A program made the translations under genes and the position numbers. A DNA stretch of 64,000 bases from an uncultured Dyadobacter sp. (lineage in GTDB: Bacteria; Bacteroidota; Bacteroidia; Cytophagales; Spirosomataceae): the NCBI RefSeq assembly GCF_946482605.1, contig NZ_CAMLSE010000006.1, positions 124,001 through 188,000 on the forward strand, in the 5' to 3' direction. This document shows, in pieces, positions 1-8,897 of this stretch. The notes under the pieces are model-generated. The model saw nothing but the letters and a program-made list of their open reading frames with translations. It was not told the DNA's origin and did not search any database. Within the stretch, counting starts at the first letter, position 1, and each line of letters opens with the position of its first letter.

Positions 1-1216
1 GTTCACTATTATCGTCGATCGTTGCGACGCGGTTGGGACGAAAGCCCAGCGAGTAGCGATTGGCAGCAAGTCCGAAAAGTCTCAGGTTGAATTCGTTAGC
101 TGCATTGAATCGGTGGTCAAAATGGATGGCAGCCATATTCCAATTGACCTGAAACCAGTTCCGCTCCCGGTTGGTCTGCCGGGGATCCTGCCTGAACATC
201 GCGTCGGAAAGGCCTCCGGGTTGTTTGGCAAGGTAATGCATATGGGTCAGATCGAGGCCAATGCTGGTCTTTTCGCCGAGTTTGTAATCCAGATCTGCGT
301 AGGCTGTATAGTTATTGAATTTTGAGTTAGCCCGCCATCCGTCGGCTCGTTTGTATTGAAAAAAAGTATAGTAGCTCAGCTTACCCACCGTGCCACTGGC
401 GCTGGTGAAAGTGTTGTAAAAGCCGAATGATCCCACACTCTGCCGGGCAACCAATTCCAGTTTCCGGTCCTGAACGGGTTTTTTCATGACGAAATTGATG
501 AGTCCGCCAAACTGTGTCCCATATTGCAGGGAGGCGGCGCCGCGCACGATTTGGATCTTGCCCACAGCCTCGATGGGCGGAGTGTAATAGCTTTCGGGAT
601 AGCCCAGGGCATCCGCGCTGATGTCATGGCCATTCTGGCGTACATTGAAATTGGAGGTCCGGTTGGGATCCAGGCCCCGTCCTCCGATGTTCAGCTGCAA
701 GCCGCCGCCCTCGTTTTCCCAGATATTGAGTCCTGCCACCCGTGAGTACACCTGTCGTGCATTGTTGGTCGACAAGTTAGCGACAAGCTGGTCAGGGGTA
801 ATCACTTCCGATTTCTTGCCCTCGTAAATGCCCATACTCTCAACACCCCGCAGCCGCGAAAAACCGAAATCGGCTGCTTTTTCCTTCACGGTCAGCTCAT
901 CCAGGTTTTGTTCCGAGCTGATCAGATACAGCTCAACATGCAGCGCCTTTCCTCTGACATTAAGCTGCTTCTTTTGAATGCGGTAGCCGGATGAAGCAGT
1001 TTGCAGGGTGTAGTTTCCGTTGGGTACCGACGGGAACACAAAATTTCCATCCTGATCGGTATAAGTACTCAGTGTTTCATTCAAAAACAGGGTGCAACCC
1101 TCGACGGCGGAACTGTCGGATCGTGACAAAATGCGGCCGGACAGCCGGGTCTGGGCCATGGTAATTCCGGTGATCAGCAGCAGGAGGGGCAGTAGTTTAA
1201 AGGCCTTTAATTTCAT
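1..1216 (-). CDS. TonB-dependent outer-membrane receptor (FecA-like), C-terminus beyond window
   Basis: The minus strand is open from an ATG at 1216 to the left edge, giving about 405 N-terminal residues. A signal peptide ends near MAQ (about residue 22). A carboxypeptidase-regulatory-like beta domain follows (about 23-110), then a plug domain with the pattern NIGGRGLDPNRTSNFNVRQ and the start of the barrel. In the family such proteins import iron chelates through the outer membrane using TonB energy; the plug most resembles ferric-citrate-type receptors, but the ligand is not visible. The start overlaps the stop of the upstream HTTM gene by 20 bases, so the two are probably translated from one message together with the imelysin and DUF4856 genes. 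The C-terminal barrel is not in the window. Confidence 0.88.
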   Translation of the reverse strand, partial: MKLKAFKLLPLLLLITGITMAQTRLSGRILSRSDSSAVEGCTLFLNETLSTYTDQDGNFVFPSVPNGNYTLQTASSGYRIQKKQLNVRGKALHVELYLISSEQNLDELTVKEKAADFGFSRLRGVESMGIYEGKKSEVITPDQLVANLSTNNARQVYSRVAGLNIWENEGGGLQLNIGGRGLDPNRTSNFNVRQNGHDISADALGYPESYYTPPIEAVGKIQIVRGAASLQYGTQFGGLINFVMKKPVQDRKLELVARQSVGSFGFYNTFTSASGTVGKLSYYTFFQYKRADGWRANSKFNNYTAYADLDYKLGEKTSIGLDLTHMHYLAKQPGGLSDAMFRQDPRQTNRERNWFQVNWNMAAIHFDHRFNAANEFNLRLFGLAANRYSLGFRPNRVATIDDNSE

Positions 1217-2546
1217 CGTTAAATGGGGTAATCCAGGATTTATGCCGGAGGGATTCGGTCTGTTGGGCCAGGTCTACTTCCGGGGTGATTAATGGTTTGC
1301 CCATGCGTCCGTTCAGGGCAACATAGGAATCTACATGCACCTGCGGGGACTGAAAACCGCGCGCAGCATAGTAGTCGCGCAGCATATGCGCGTATTGCAG
1401 GATCATATCGGGTTGGGTCGACATCATTTTTTCCTGCAAGCGGGTTAAAAAAGCATTATTGTTGACGACCTGCTTCTTTCCGTTTGCGTCGGTGACCGTA
1501 AACTGGGTATAACCGGCTTTTTCCATGAGCATTACCCGCCATGAAAAACGATAGCCCTCCTCAGTCCAGAAAAGCTCGTCGTGGTAGAGCAGGTAGCGGA
1601 ACGGAAATGTGATCTGAAATGCAAAAAACAGGGCAAATACCGCGTACAGTGCTGGCTGGAAAAACGTCGGGAAATGATAACGCCCCTGCGGATTGAGATA
1701 GGAGTGGGGCAGGTGCAGCCAGGAGGAGATGCGGATAATGATTTTCTGATGGAACCGGGCCGGGAAAAAGATCAGCGCGGTGACGATCATAATGTAGGGA
1801 AACATGCCGATCGGAAACAGCAACGAGGTCGCCAGGTGAAAAACAACCACAGAAACGTAGGCAAATGGCCTGGTTTTACGGTTCCATAGCAAAAAGCCAA
1901 TGCTCAGGTCATACATGCAGCCTACCCAGCTGAAAGCGTAGGCTGTCGACGTGTCGTTGAACAGCGGCCCGATCAACGGGATGTCGTTTTTGGCGGGCAG
2001 CCATATTTTGAGCGGCAATGCATGAAGCAGCCAATCACTGTTGAGCTTGGCCAGGCCGGCGTAGAAGTAGAGTATGCAGACCACCAGCCGGATGCTGTCG
2101 GTGCACCACGCGGGTATCTGCGAAGCCGGCAATTTTGGATCGCGGCAGGAGTCCACAGACCATAGCGTGTGCGCAGGCAGAAACATGAGCATAAAGCAAA
2201 GGACGCTCACGAAGTAGTAGTGGTTCAGGTAGGTGCTTTTATCGATGAGTTCGATATAGGTAAAACTCAGAAAAAGCGCCACCGACGCCCACCTGTAAAA
2301 CCAACCGACGGCCACCAGCAGGGCGGAAAAACCGCATATTGCAAAAAGGACGTAGGTCCATTCTCCCAGAGGCTTCACGAAAGCAAAGCCGTAGAACGGG
2401 AAAAAGAACTGCGGGTCGATATACAGCTCCCTGACCCAGCCCATAGCCACAAAACGGCAGACACTAATCAACAGCATCAGGCCGAAAATGGCCCTGAACA
2501 TGGCCAGCGGAGCCGCTGAGGAATATTTTTGCAGATAATCCCGCAT
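1197..2546 (-). CDS. HTTM-domain membrane protein
   Basis: A 449-residue protein with a long series of hydrophobic segments over roughly residues 15-320 and a soluble C-terminal region. The segment arrangement and motifs such as LYFYAGLAKLNSDWL fit the HTTM (horizontally transferred transmembrane) family, which includes vitamin K-dependent gamma-carboxylase-like proteins. Its biochemical role in bacteria is not established. It sits 9 bases after the imelysin gene and overlaps the TonB receptor start by 20 bases. This gene order is common in Cytophagales and suggests a role in metal uptake or maturation of the neighbouring lipoproteins, which is inference. Confidence 0.85.
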   Translation of the reverse strand: MRDYLQKYSSAAPLAMFRAIFGLMLLISVCRFVAMGWVRELYIDPQFFFPFYGFAFVKPLGEWTYVLFAICGFSALLVAVGWFYRWASVALFLSFTYIELIDKSTYLNHYYFVSVLCFMLMFLPAHTLWSVDSCRDPKLPASQIPAWCTDSIRLVVCILYFYAGLAKLNSDWLLHALPLKIWLPAKNDIPLIGPLFNDTSTAYAFSWVGCMYDLSIGFLLWNRKTRPFAYVSVVVFHLATSLLFPIGMFPYIMIVTALIFFPARFHQKIIIRISSWLHLPHSYLNPQGRYHFPTFFQPALYAVFALFFAFQITFPFRYLLYHDELFWTEEGYRFSWRVMLMEKAGYTQFTVTDANGKKQVVNNNAFLTRLQEKMMSTQPDMILQYAHMLRDYYAARGFQSPQVHVDSYVALNGRMGKPLITPEVDLAQQTESLRHKSWITPFNDEIKGL

Positions 2547-2555
2547 GGATTCGTA

Positions 2556-3680
2556 CTAGTCGCCGTCGTTGTCGGTATAGGTAATGGTAATGCTCATGGC
2601 CGAGGTCATATCCACTTTCAGCATCCGCACCGCCTTTTGCATTTCGTTGTACGTGTCTTTCATGGCCTGGTTGTTGGTTTTGACCTCTTCGTACAGATTG
2701 GATTTTAACACCTCGATTTTACCGGTACTCGCCTGGAATTGTGTGTTGATGCTCTCGGTCAGTAACTTACCGGTACTGCTGTCTTTCACACCCAATGCGT
2801 CCAGGTAGCTTTTAAGTCCGGGACCAGCTTCGCCGGTAGCGGTGTGCTTGCCATTGAAAAAGTCGACGTATGCCCTGTGTGCCGTTTCGGCAAGTACCTT
2901 GGAAATATCCTTTTTATAATAAGCTTCCACCTTTTCGGGAGCGGGAATGCCATTCGCCATCGCACCGGAGGGAATGCCGAATTTACCCGAGCGGATGTAA
3001 CGCTCGTAATGAAGTACAATGCCGTTGACCATCAGGGATGTCGATGAACCGATATCCAGGCCGGTTTTGGTAGTAAATGTATTGAGATACTCCCCGTTCC
3101 ATTCTCCCATGACCTTGCCCAGCAGCGATTCCATGCGGGTAGTGATCTGGTTGATGTAGGCGAGTTTTTTGGCAGCATCACTCGCTGTCGTATATTCTGC
3201 GAGGATAGCTGCGTCGTTAGCACCGATGCCGTTGATGAGGTAATCGAGCGCGGGAAAGCCCTGGGTGGCGTACGAGCCGGGGACTTCGAGGCTGGATGTG
3301 GGATCGGCGATGTTGGCGGCAATGCCGTTAACATTGGCCGGATAGATGTTGAAGAAGTTGCGGATCGTGTGTTTTTCGCCAGGGCCGAAATCAAACAGCT
3401 CGACACGCTGCCAGGCAATGTAGGCGGTGGCCCAAGCGGCGCGGAATTCGGTCAGATTCTGGGCATCCGGCTTGGCTGTAAATGCTTTGGATTTCTCGAC
3501 CATCCGGTCAAAGCGGGTTTTGAACTGATCATAAGAGGGGAGTATAATCCTTTCCGCAATACTTTTCAGCATCGCAGCCCGGTCCTTTCCTTCATCGACT
3601 GGTTGGGGATCAGGTTTTTCGCTTCCGCTCGAACAGCCCAGGAAAAGCAAAGTCAGCAGGAGGGCGAAGTACTTTTTCAT
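2556..3680 (-). CDS. imelysin-family (peptidase M75-like) lipoprotein
   Basis: The ATG at 3680 starts MKKYFALLLTLLFLGCSSG, a lipoprotein signal with the lipobox LFLGC; a GTG three codons upstream is less likely. The rest matches the imelysin fold, with FRAAWATAYIAWQRVELFDFGP near the N-terminal part and GFPALDYLING further on. In the classical family this second motif is GxHxxE, so the His and Glu positions read Pro and Asp here. These proteins act at the periplasm or outer membrane in iron uptake rather than as proven peptidases. The gene lies between DUF4856 and HTTM genes in one minus-strand unit. Confidence 0.87.
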   Translation of the reverse strand: MKKYFALLLTLLFLGCSSGSEKPDPQPVDEGKDRAAMLKSIAERIILPSYDQFKTRFDRMVEKSKAFTAKPDAQNLTEFRAAWATAYIAWQRVELFDFGPGEKHTIRNFFNIYPANVNGIAANIADPTSSLEVPGSYATQGFPALDYLINGIGANDAAILAEYTTASDAAKKLAYINQITTRMESLLGKVMGEWNGEYLNTFTTKTGLDIGSSTSLMVNGIVLHYERYIRSGKFGIPSGAMANGIPAPEKVEAYYKKDISKVLAETAHRAYVDFFNGKHTATGEAGPGLKSYLDALGVKDSSTGKLLTESINTQFQASTGKIEVLKSNLYEEVKTNNQAMKDTYNEMQKAVRMLKVDMTSAMSITITYTDNDGD

Positions 3681-3766
3681 CAGAGTCACAGGTTAGATTT
3701 TAAACGACAAATGGTGGACCGGCTAAATCGCCGATCCACCCACTGGAAATGAGATAATATAAACTG

Positions 3767-4966
3767 TTACAGCTTGAATTTCTTGGTAATTGCGTCTGCT
3801 GCCGCGTTAATCTTGTCATTGGTAAGATCCCAGAAGCCGTTTGGCGAGCCGATCAGGCCGAGCAGGATAGCGTCGGAGAATGCTGCATCGGCACCATTGA
3901 TGGTGGCGAAGCGGAGCGAGTAAATGAAACCCAGCCCTTCGCCCATGGCATGCGCACGGGTAGCGTCGTCGGTCCCTGATTTCCATTTGCCGAGGTAACC
4001 CAGGGCAGCGGAAGCGATGGCTTTCTCCATTTCAGTACGAATGAATGTCGCCTGCGTTTTCAGTTCGGTTTTGTCGTTGTTCACGATCGCCACGCGGCCT
4101 TTCAGGAATGCGCTGTGGATTTTGGCATAGCTAGCCTTGTTGTATTCCCAAAGGTATGAACCCAGAAAGGACTCGGTAGCTTTGGCGCCTTTGGCAGCGT
4201 CCGTTGCGCCTTCGAGGAAGATCGGGTTAGGCGTGAGCAAGCCGAATGCTTCGTCCCAATTGTGTTCCAGGGCAGTGTACTTTTTGCCTGAAACCAACGT
4301 TTTGTTATCCGCTTCAAGGCCTTTGTCCAGCTGAATATTGCCGATGTAGTCGAGCTGCAATGCGCCGATCAGGCCTTTCTGGATGATCTGTGCGATTTCA
4401 ATTCCTTTGGCATCCACAAGGTAGTTGCCCAGCTTGCCCGCTTTTCCTTTCTCGGCTTTCGCTTTCACGGATTTGCTGGCTTCGGCGATTTGCGCAAAGT
4501 AAGCTTCCAAAGCGGCACGGTTCGTTTCCGCTTCGGCGGCAGGCTTGGACGACGCAGTTACGCTGCGAAGTTGTACGCCGGATGCGTTCAAATCATTTCC
4601 ATTTACCTGCACGGCGCCGGATTTAATGTCTTTGAACGGGTTACCAGTATTCGCATAGAGGTTTTTCATCACAGCAGCATCAAGGGTCGCCGAGTCACGT
4701 ACCGCGCTGCCGAGGTAGTAATTCAACGCCTGGAACATCCTGTAACGGTCGGTGCCCGACTTCAAATCGGCAGTAGTATCACCTTTGGCGTCAACGAAGA
4801 GGCTTTTATAGGGCGTTGTAGGCGTCACTTTCGCGTAGTCGATCTTGGCGCGAAGATCTTGTTGTACGGGAGGCGTAGGCTCGTCGTCATCTGAGCAGGA
4901 GACAAGTCCGAACGCAACCACAGAGGCGAACAACATAGCCCGCAACTTGAAATTGTAGTGTAGCAT
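3767..4966 (-). CDS. DUF4856-family lipoprotein
   Basis: A 399-residue protein with an N-terminal signal and lipobox VSCSDDDEPTPP, followed by an Asp/Thr/Pro linker. The body contains SGTDRYRMFQALNYYLGSAV and HNWDEAFGLLTPNPI, segments characteristic of DUF4856. The function is unknown. The family regularly sits beside imelysin and TonB-receptor genes, which suggests surface or periplasmic metal binding; this is inference. It appears to be the first gene of the minus-strand cluster that ends in the TonB receptor, with a 230-base upstream gap that would hold the promoter. Confidence 0.82.
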   Translation of the reverse strand: MLHYNFKLRAMLFASVVAFGLVSCSDDDEPTPPVQQDLRAKIDYAKVTPTTPYKSLFVDAKGDTTADLKSGTDRYRMFQALNYYLGSAVRDSATLDAAVMKNLYANTGNPFKDIKSGAVQVNGNDLNASGVQLRSVTASSKPAAEAETNRAALEAYFAQIAEASKSVKAKAEKGKAGKLGNYLVDAKGIEIAQIIQKGLIGALQLDYIGNIQLDKGLEADNKTLVSGKKYTALEHNWDEAFGLLTPNPIFLEGATDAAKGAKATESFLGSYLWEYNKASYAKIHSAFLKGRVAIVNNDKTELKTQATFIRTEMEKAIASAALGYLGKWKSGTDDATRAHAMGEGLGFIYSLRFATINGADAAFSDAILLGLIGSPNGFWDLTNDKINAAADAITKKFKL

Positions 4967-5103
4967 TTGATGCAGTAAGCGTTTTTGTTAAGGATGTAAC
5001 TCGATGGTTTATTTAGAACAATTATAAACCTTGGCAAACATAGATATTATTTAGAATTGGAACAAATTATCGAACAAAGAGTGTGAAAAAGTTTTTTAGG
5101 GAT

Positions 5104-5168
5104 AAAAAGCAAAAGGGACATTCCGCTTTGAATGCGAGCCATTTGGCCCGGCATTCCAGGAATGTCCC
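5104..5168 (-). terminator. rho-independent terminator behind msrB
   Basis: A perfect 10-bp inverted repeat (GGGACATTCC at 5115-5124, GGAATGTCCC at 5159-5168) encloses a second repeat (GAATGC 5130-5135, GCATTC 5151-5156). Read on the minus strand it is followed by TTTTGCTTTTT, as expected 30 bases after the msrB stop. Confidence 0.8.
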
Positions 5169-5197
5169 AACTACTAACTTAACCCGTTGATAAGGCG

Positions 5198-5767
5198 CTA
5201 GCTGCCGCTTTCGGCTTTCTTCTTACTGTTGAACTTCTTCTCGGCTGTTTTGGCTTTTTCAAAATCCAGCACCACGCCGTTGATACAATACCTGAGGCCG
5301 GTAGGAGGCGGGCCATCGTCGAAAACGTGACCTAAGTGCGATTTGCAACGGCCGCACATTACCTCAATGCGGTGCATTCCGAGGCTGTTATCAGTCGCTT
5401 CGATAATTGACTTCTTGCTGATAGGCTCAAAGAAGCTGGGCCATCCGCAACCGCTTTCGTACTTGGCGTCGCTTTCGAAAAGGGCATTCCCGCAAACGGC
5501 GCAGTAGAATGTGCCGACCTCTTTGGAATGCTCGTATTCGCTGGTGAACGGGCGTTCGGTGCCCTTCAGGCGTGCTACGCGGTATACTTCCGGAGAGAGG
5601 ACTTTTTGCCAGTCGTCGTTACTTTTTTTGACGGGCGCCGTCTCGGTACGCGAATATTCGGGTGCTTTGGAGGCCGGTTTGCCCTGGTCGGCGGAGGATT
5701 GCCCGTAGCAGTTCTGCAGCGCGAGGGCGAATACTCCGGCTATGGCTGCCATGATGAAATTTTTCAT
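5198..5767 (-). CDS. msrB: peptide-methionine (R)-S-oxide reductase
   Basis: Reduces the R-epimer of methionine sulfoxide in proteins. The reading frame extends to 5824, but the ATG at 5767 gives MKNFIMAAIAGVFALALQNC, an export signal with a possible lipobox. The enzyme is therefore probably periplasmic or outer-membrane anchored. The MsrB domain covers the C-terminal two thirds: zinc pairs CAVCGN and CGRCKSH, the conserved SGCGWPSFF, and the catalytic cysteine in RYCINGVVLDF. A mixed-charge linker separates signal and domain, and a Lys-rich tail ends the protein. It stands alone, with its own terminator downstream. Confidence 0.94.
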   Translation of the reverse strand: MKNFIMAAIAGVFALALQNCYGQSSADQGKPASKAPEYSRTETAPVKKSNDDWQKVLSPEVYRVARLKGTERPFTSEYEHSKEVGTFYCAVCGNALFESDAKYESGCGWPSFFEPISKKSIIEATDNSLGMHRIEVMCGRCKSHLGHVFDDGPPPTGLRYCINGVVLDFEKAKTAEKKFNSKKKAESGS

Positions 5768-5862
5768 GCGGTTATGATCTGTTTTCCTTGATATACGATT
5801 TAAACAACCGGATAGGTCAAACAAATTCCCCGAATTTTATAACAAAAGTATCACAAGGCAGG

Positions 5863-6591
5863 TCAGATGAACACCGACAAGTCACGCACGCCCAGTTTGC
5901 GGGATGTCGTGAAGCCTTCCCCATACTTTACGCCGATCGCGTGACCCATTTCCTGCGCGCGGGCGATGACGAATTCCAGGAATTCCGGCGATGAAATGTA
6001 GCTCTGCGGCTCGCCTTCACCTTTGTACTCCGGCACATGGAACTGGCTTTTGAATGCCTTGATGGCCTGGATCTTTTTGTCGTGAAAATCGGTAATATCT
6101 ACGATGAAATCAGGCGTAATGTACCGGTCCTGAATGGAATGGAAAACTTGTTTCGGCCGCCATGCTTCCTGTTCATTTCCCTGCTCATCATAGGTTTTGA
6201 CCATCCGCAGGCCCGAGTAGAAGGAGGCTTCCGCGACCAGCTCGGCTCCGCGACCGTGATCGGGATGGCGGTCATTAATGGCGTTGGTAATAACGATTTC
6301 GGGCTGGTATTTGCGGATAAAAGGGATAATCGCTTTCTGGTGTTCCTCATTGTTTTGAAAAAAACCATCGGCTAGCCCTACATTCTCGCGTACTTCAATT
6401 CCCAGAATGCGGGCGGCATCGAGTCCCTCCTGAATGCGTCCCTCGGGCGTCCCGCGGGTACCGAGTTCTCCTTTCGTTAAATCAATAATACCTACTTTTT
6501 TGCCCAATGCGATTTGCGCGAGCAACGTACCGGCACAACACAGTTCCACATCGTCGGGATGTGCTGTGATGGCAAGAATATCTAATTTCAT
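5863..6591 (-). CDS. bshB1: bacillithiol biosynthesis deacetylase BshB1
   Basis: A 242-residue PIG-L/LmbE-type zinc deacetylase. It removes the acetyl group from GlcNAc-malate in bacillithiol synthesis, the low-molecular-weight thiol pathway found in Firmicutes and many Bacteroidota. The N-terminus MKLDILAITAHPDDVELCC carries the zinc motif HPDD, and DRHPDHGRGAE supplies further metal and active-site residues. Length and the phrase GVRDLSVFI at the C-terminus fit the BshB1 subfamily. It lies 12 bases after the M23 peptidase gene on the minus strand, probably in the same transcript. The cysteine ligase BshC is not in the window. Confidence 0.93.
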   Translation of the reverse strand: MKLDILAITAHPDDVELCCAGTLLAQIALGKKVGIIDLTKGELGTRGTPEGRIQEGLDAARILGIEVRENVGLADGFFQNNEEHQKAIIPFIRKYQPEIVITNAINDRHPDHGRGAELVAEASFYSGLRMVKTYDEQGNEQEAWRPKQVFHSIQDRYITPDFIVDITDFHDKKIQAIKAFKSQFHVPEYKGEGEPQSYISSPEFLEFVIARAQEMGHAIGVKYGEGFTTSRKLGVRDLSVFI

Positions 6592-6603
6592 GATCGTTTC
6601 AGG

Positions 6604-7680
6604 TTATTTAATGCGCAGTTTCTGTCCGATCCGCAGCGTAGCGCGGGTCGACATGCGGTTTCGGCGGGCAATGGAGGAAATGCTCACACCATAGCGGGAG
6701 GCAATGGAGCCGAGCGTATCGCCGGATCTTACTTTGTGCAGAATGGAGCGGGTATAAGCGGCAGGTGCGTCGCCGGATTCAAATTCGCTTTTGGTTGATT
6801 TTCCGCGTATGTGGCTCCAAGCCGAGCTGGTTAGTAAAAAATGGTCGGATTTAATGGCGGCTCCCGGCCAATCGAATATATGTTCGGGGTCAAACGGGTT
6901 ACCCTCGTACCGGTTTTCATAATGCAAATGCGAACCCGAGCTGCGGCCGGTATTTCCACCCAAACCGATCACCTCGCCCGCCTTCACCAACTGGCCTGAT
7001 TCGACCATTTGCTTCGAAAGGTGGCCATACAATGTTTCGAGGCCGTTATAATGCCTTACTACGACAAACCGGCCATAACCGCTGCCATCCCAGGCCACGA
7101 TCCGTACCATGCCGTCGTAGGTACTGCGGACAGAATCGCCTGTTTCGAGGTCGAGGTCGGTGCCGTTGTGCCAGCGGCCCCAGCGGTATGCAAAATGGGA
7201 GGTTACCGGCGTGCGGTCCATCGGCGCGGCCCACATGCGGTTGGCGGCCTGGTCATACAGTTTCAGGTCTACCGGCTCGTCAAATTCAGCCGGGCTTAGT
7301 CCATAGGGATTAATGGTGCGGGCGTCCCAGATCACGTAGTATTCAGCTGCCTTTACCCATTCGTCTGCCACGAGGAGCGAATCTTCGGCAATGGCAACTT
7401 CCGGCTCGCTCTCATCGATCGTCGCAGTGTCTTCACTTACAACCGGGTTGAGGGGTTTAACCGGCTCGAACTGGCTCTGGAATTTCAGATTGGATGTTTC
7501 CACCTCGTATTCATCCTCAGGCTGAGGGGCGGCGGCCTTGGTAGTCGGACCCTCGTTGGCATTGTTGCCCGACTGGTTGATCTTGGGGTTCTTACGGAAT
7601 TTTCCTCGCTCTTGCGCTTGCGTGTTCCAGGAGATCAGACACACGGCCATTAGCAAACAGACAATAAGCTTTACTTTCAT
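6604..7680 (-). CDS. secreted M23 endopeptidase with C-terminal LysM
   Basis: A 358-residue exported protein (signal ending near NTQAQ) that probably cuts peptidoglycan cross-links. After a low-complexity acidic region the LytM/M23 domain (about 150-265) shows the zinc motifs HNGTDLDLE (HxxxD) and SHLHYENR (HxH), so it should be catalytically competent. The last 45 residues form one LysM repeat, VRSGDTLGSIASRYGVSI, for glycan binding. The gene precedes bshB1 closely. A hairpin at 7696-7733 separates it from trxB upstream. Confidence 0.9.
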   Translation of the reverse strand: MKVKLIVCLLMAVCLISWNTQAQERGKFRKNPKINQSGNNANEGPTTKAAAPQPEDEYEVETSNLKFQSQFEPVKPLNPVVSEDTATIDESEPEVAIAEDSLLVADEWVKAAEYYVIWDARTINPYGLSPAEFDEPVDLKLYDQAANRMWAAPMDRTPVTSHFAYRWGRWHNGTDLDLETGDSVRSTYDGMVRIVAWDGSGYGRFVVVRHYNGLETLYGHLSKQMVESGQLVKAGEVIGLGGNTGRSSGSHLHYENRYEGNPFDPEHIFDWPGAAIKSDHFLLTSSAWSHIRGKSTKSEFESGDAPAAYTRSILHKVRSGDTLGSIASRYGVSISSIARRNRMSTRATLRIGQKLRIK

Positions 7681-7695
7681 AAGTATAATACCAAA

Positions 7696-7733
7696 TCAGA
7701 CTACGCTGGTGTTGACCATTCAGCGTAGCCTGA
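7696..7733 (-). terminator. hairpin between trxB and the M23 gene
   Basis: A 13-bp inverted repeat with one mismatch (7696-7708 and 7721-7733) has a 12-base loop, 26 bases after the trxB stop on the minus strand. The following minus-strand sequence is only weakly T-rich, so termination may be partial. Confidence 0.55.
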
Positions 7734-7758
7734 CTCCTATTAGGGGTTGTGCGATTAA

Positions 7759-8721
7759 TTAAGCTGTTTCTTCTTCGATTATAACGTCCACTTCCCGTTC
7801 CACAAGGAATCTCTCAGCATCCAGCGCAGCCATACAACCTGTTCCAGCAGCGGTGATCGCCTGGCGGTAAACATTGTCCTGAGCATCACCGCAAGCAAAT
7901 ACGCCTTTGATGTTGGTGCAGGAGCTGCCTTTAATGGTCTGGATATATCCGGTCTCGTCCATATGGAGGTAACCTTTGAAAATATCCGTGTTCGGTTTGT
8001 GGCCAATCGCAACAAAGAAACCGGTAGCTTCCAAAAGTTGCTCCTCGCCCGTTTTATTATTTTTGACCAACACCGATTCCAGGCCGTGCTCACCGTTCAA
8101 TTTCACGGTTTCGGTATTCCAAAGGATTTCGATATTCGGTAGCGTTTCCAAACGTTTCTGCATGATCTTCGATGCGCGCATTTCGTCGCGGCGAACGAGC
8201 AGGTATACTTTGCGGCAAAGTTTCGCCAGGTAGCTCGCTTCTTCGGCAGCGGTATCACCCGCACCTACTACGACCACATCCTGTCCGCGGAAGAAGAAAC
8301 CATCACAAACAGCGCAGGCAGATACGCCATGCCCGTTCAAACGTTCCTCCCCTTCAATGCCCAGCCATTTGGCCGAAGCACCCGTTGAAATAATGACTGC
8401 ATCGGCAGTGATCTCGTGCTTGTTGTCGATGATCACTTTGTGCGGGTAACCTGTGAAATCAACCGAAGTGGCGAGGCCGTAACGCACATCGGTACCGAAG
8501 CGTTTGGCCTGTTTTTCAAAGTTGATCATCATTTCAGGGCCGGTAATGCCGTCGGGATAGCCCGGATAATTGTCAACTTCCGTAGTGATGGTCAATTGGC
8601 CACCCGGCTGGGCGCCCTGGTAAAGTACTGGGTTCAATCCCGCGCGGGATGCATATATGGCGGCTGTGTAACCGGCAGGGCCGGAGCCGATAATTAAGCA
8701 GGAGACTTTCTCGGATGACAT
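7759..8721 (-). CDS. trxB: thioredoxin-disulfide reductase
   Basis: An NADPH- and FAD-dependent enzyme that reduces oxidised thioredoxin in the cytoplasm. The start chosen is the ATG at 8721 (MSSEKVSCLIIGSGPAGYTA); the 50 upstream in-frame residues lack family similarity. Visible are the FAD motif GSGPAG, the redox-active CAVC in HGVSACAVCDGFF, the NADPH-binding GAGDTAAEEA, and the C-terminal FAD motif GVFACGDAQDN. At 320 residues it has the usual length. It is a single gene between hairpin 7696-7733 and the OmpA-family gene. Confidence 0.96.
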   Translation of the reverse strand: MSSEKVSCLIIGSGPAGYTAAIYASRAGLNPVLYQGAQPGGQLTITTEVDNYPGYPDGITGPEMMINFEKQAKRFGTDVRYGLATSVDFTGYPHKVIIDNKHEITADAVIISTGASAKWLGIEGEERLNGHGVSACAVCDGFFFRGQDVVVVGAGDTAAEEASYLAKLCRKVYLLVRRDEMRASKIMQKRLETLPNIEILWNTETVKLNGEHGLESVLVKNNKTGEEQLLEATGFFVAIGHKPNTDIFKGYLHMDETGYIQTIKGSSCTNIKGVFACGDAQDNVYRQAITAAGTGCMAALDAERFLVEREVDVIIEEETA

Positions 8722-8897
8722 GTTATTATAAAAACTACTGTTAATGACAAATGTTCTATGGATCAGCTGGGGTTTCCAGCGGTGCCAGACAAGGCAAATC
8801 TTCGTGTGTGAAAGTGAATTTTGCCTTTCTGTACTTGTTGGTACAACACAGGCAGACTGACAAAAGTGCAAAATTTCAGCCCGTTATGCAAATGCAT

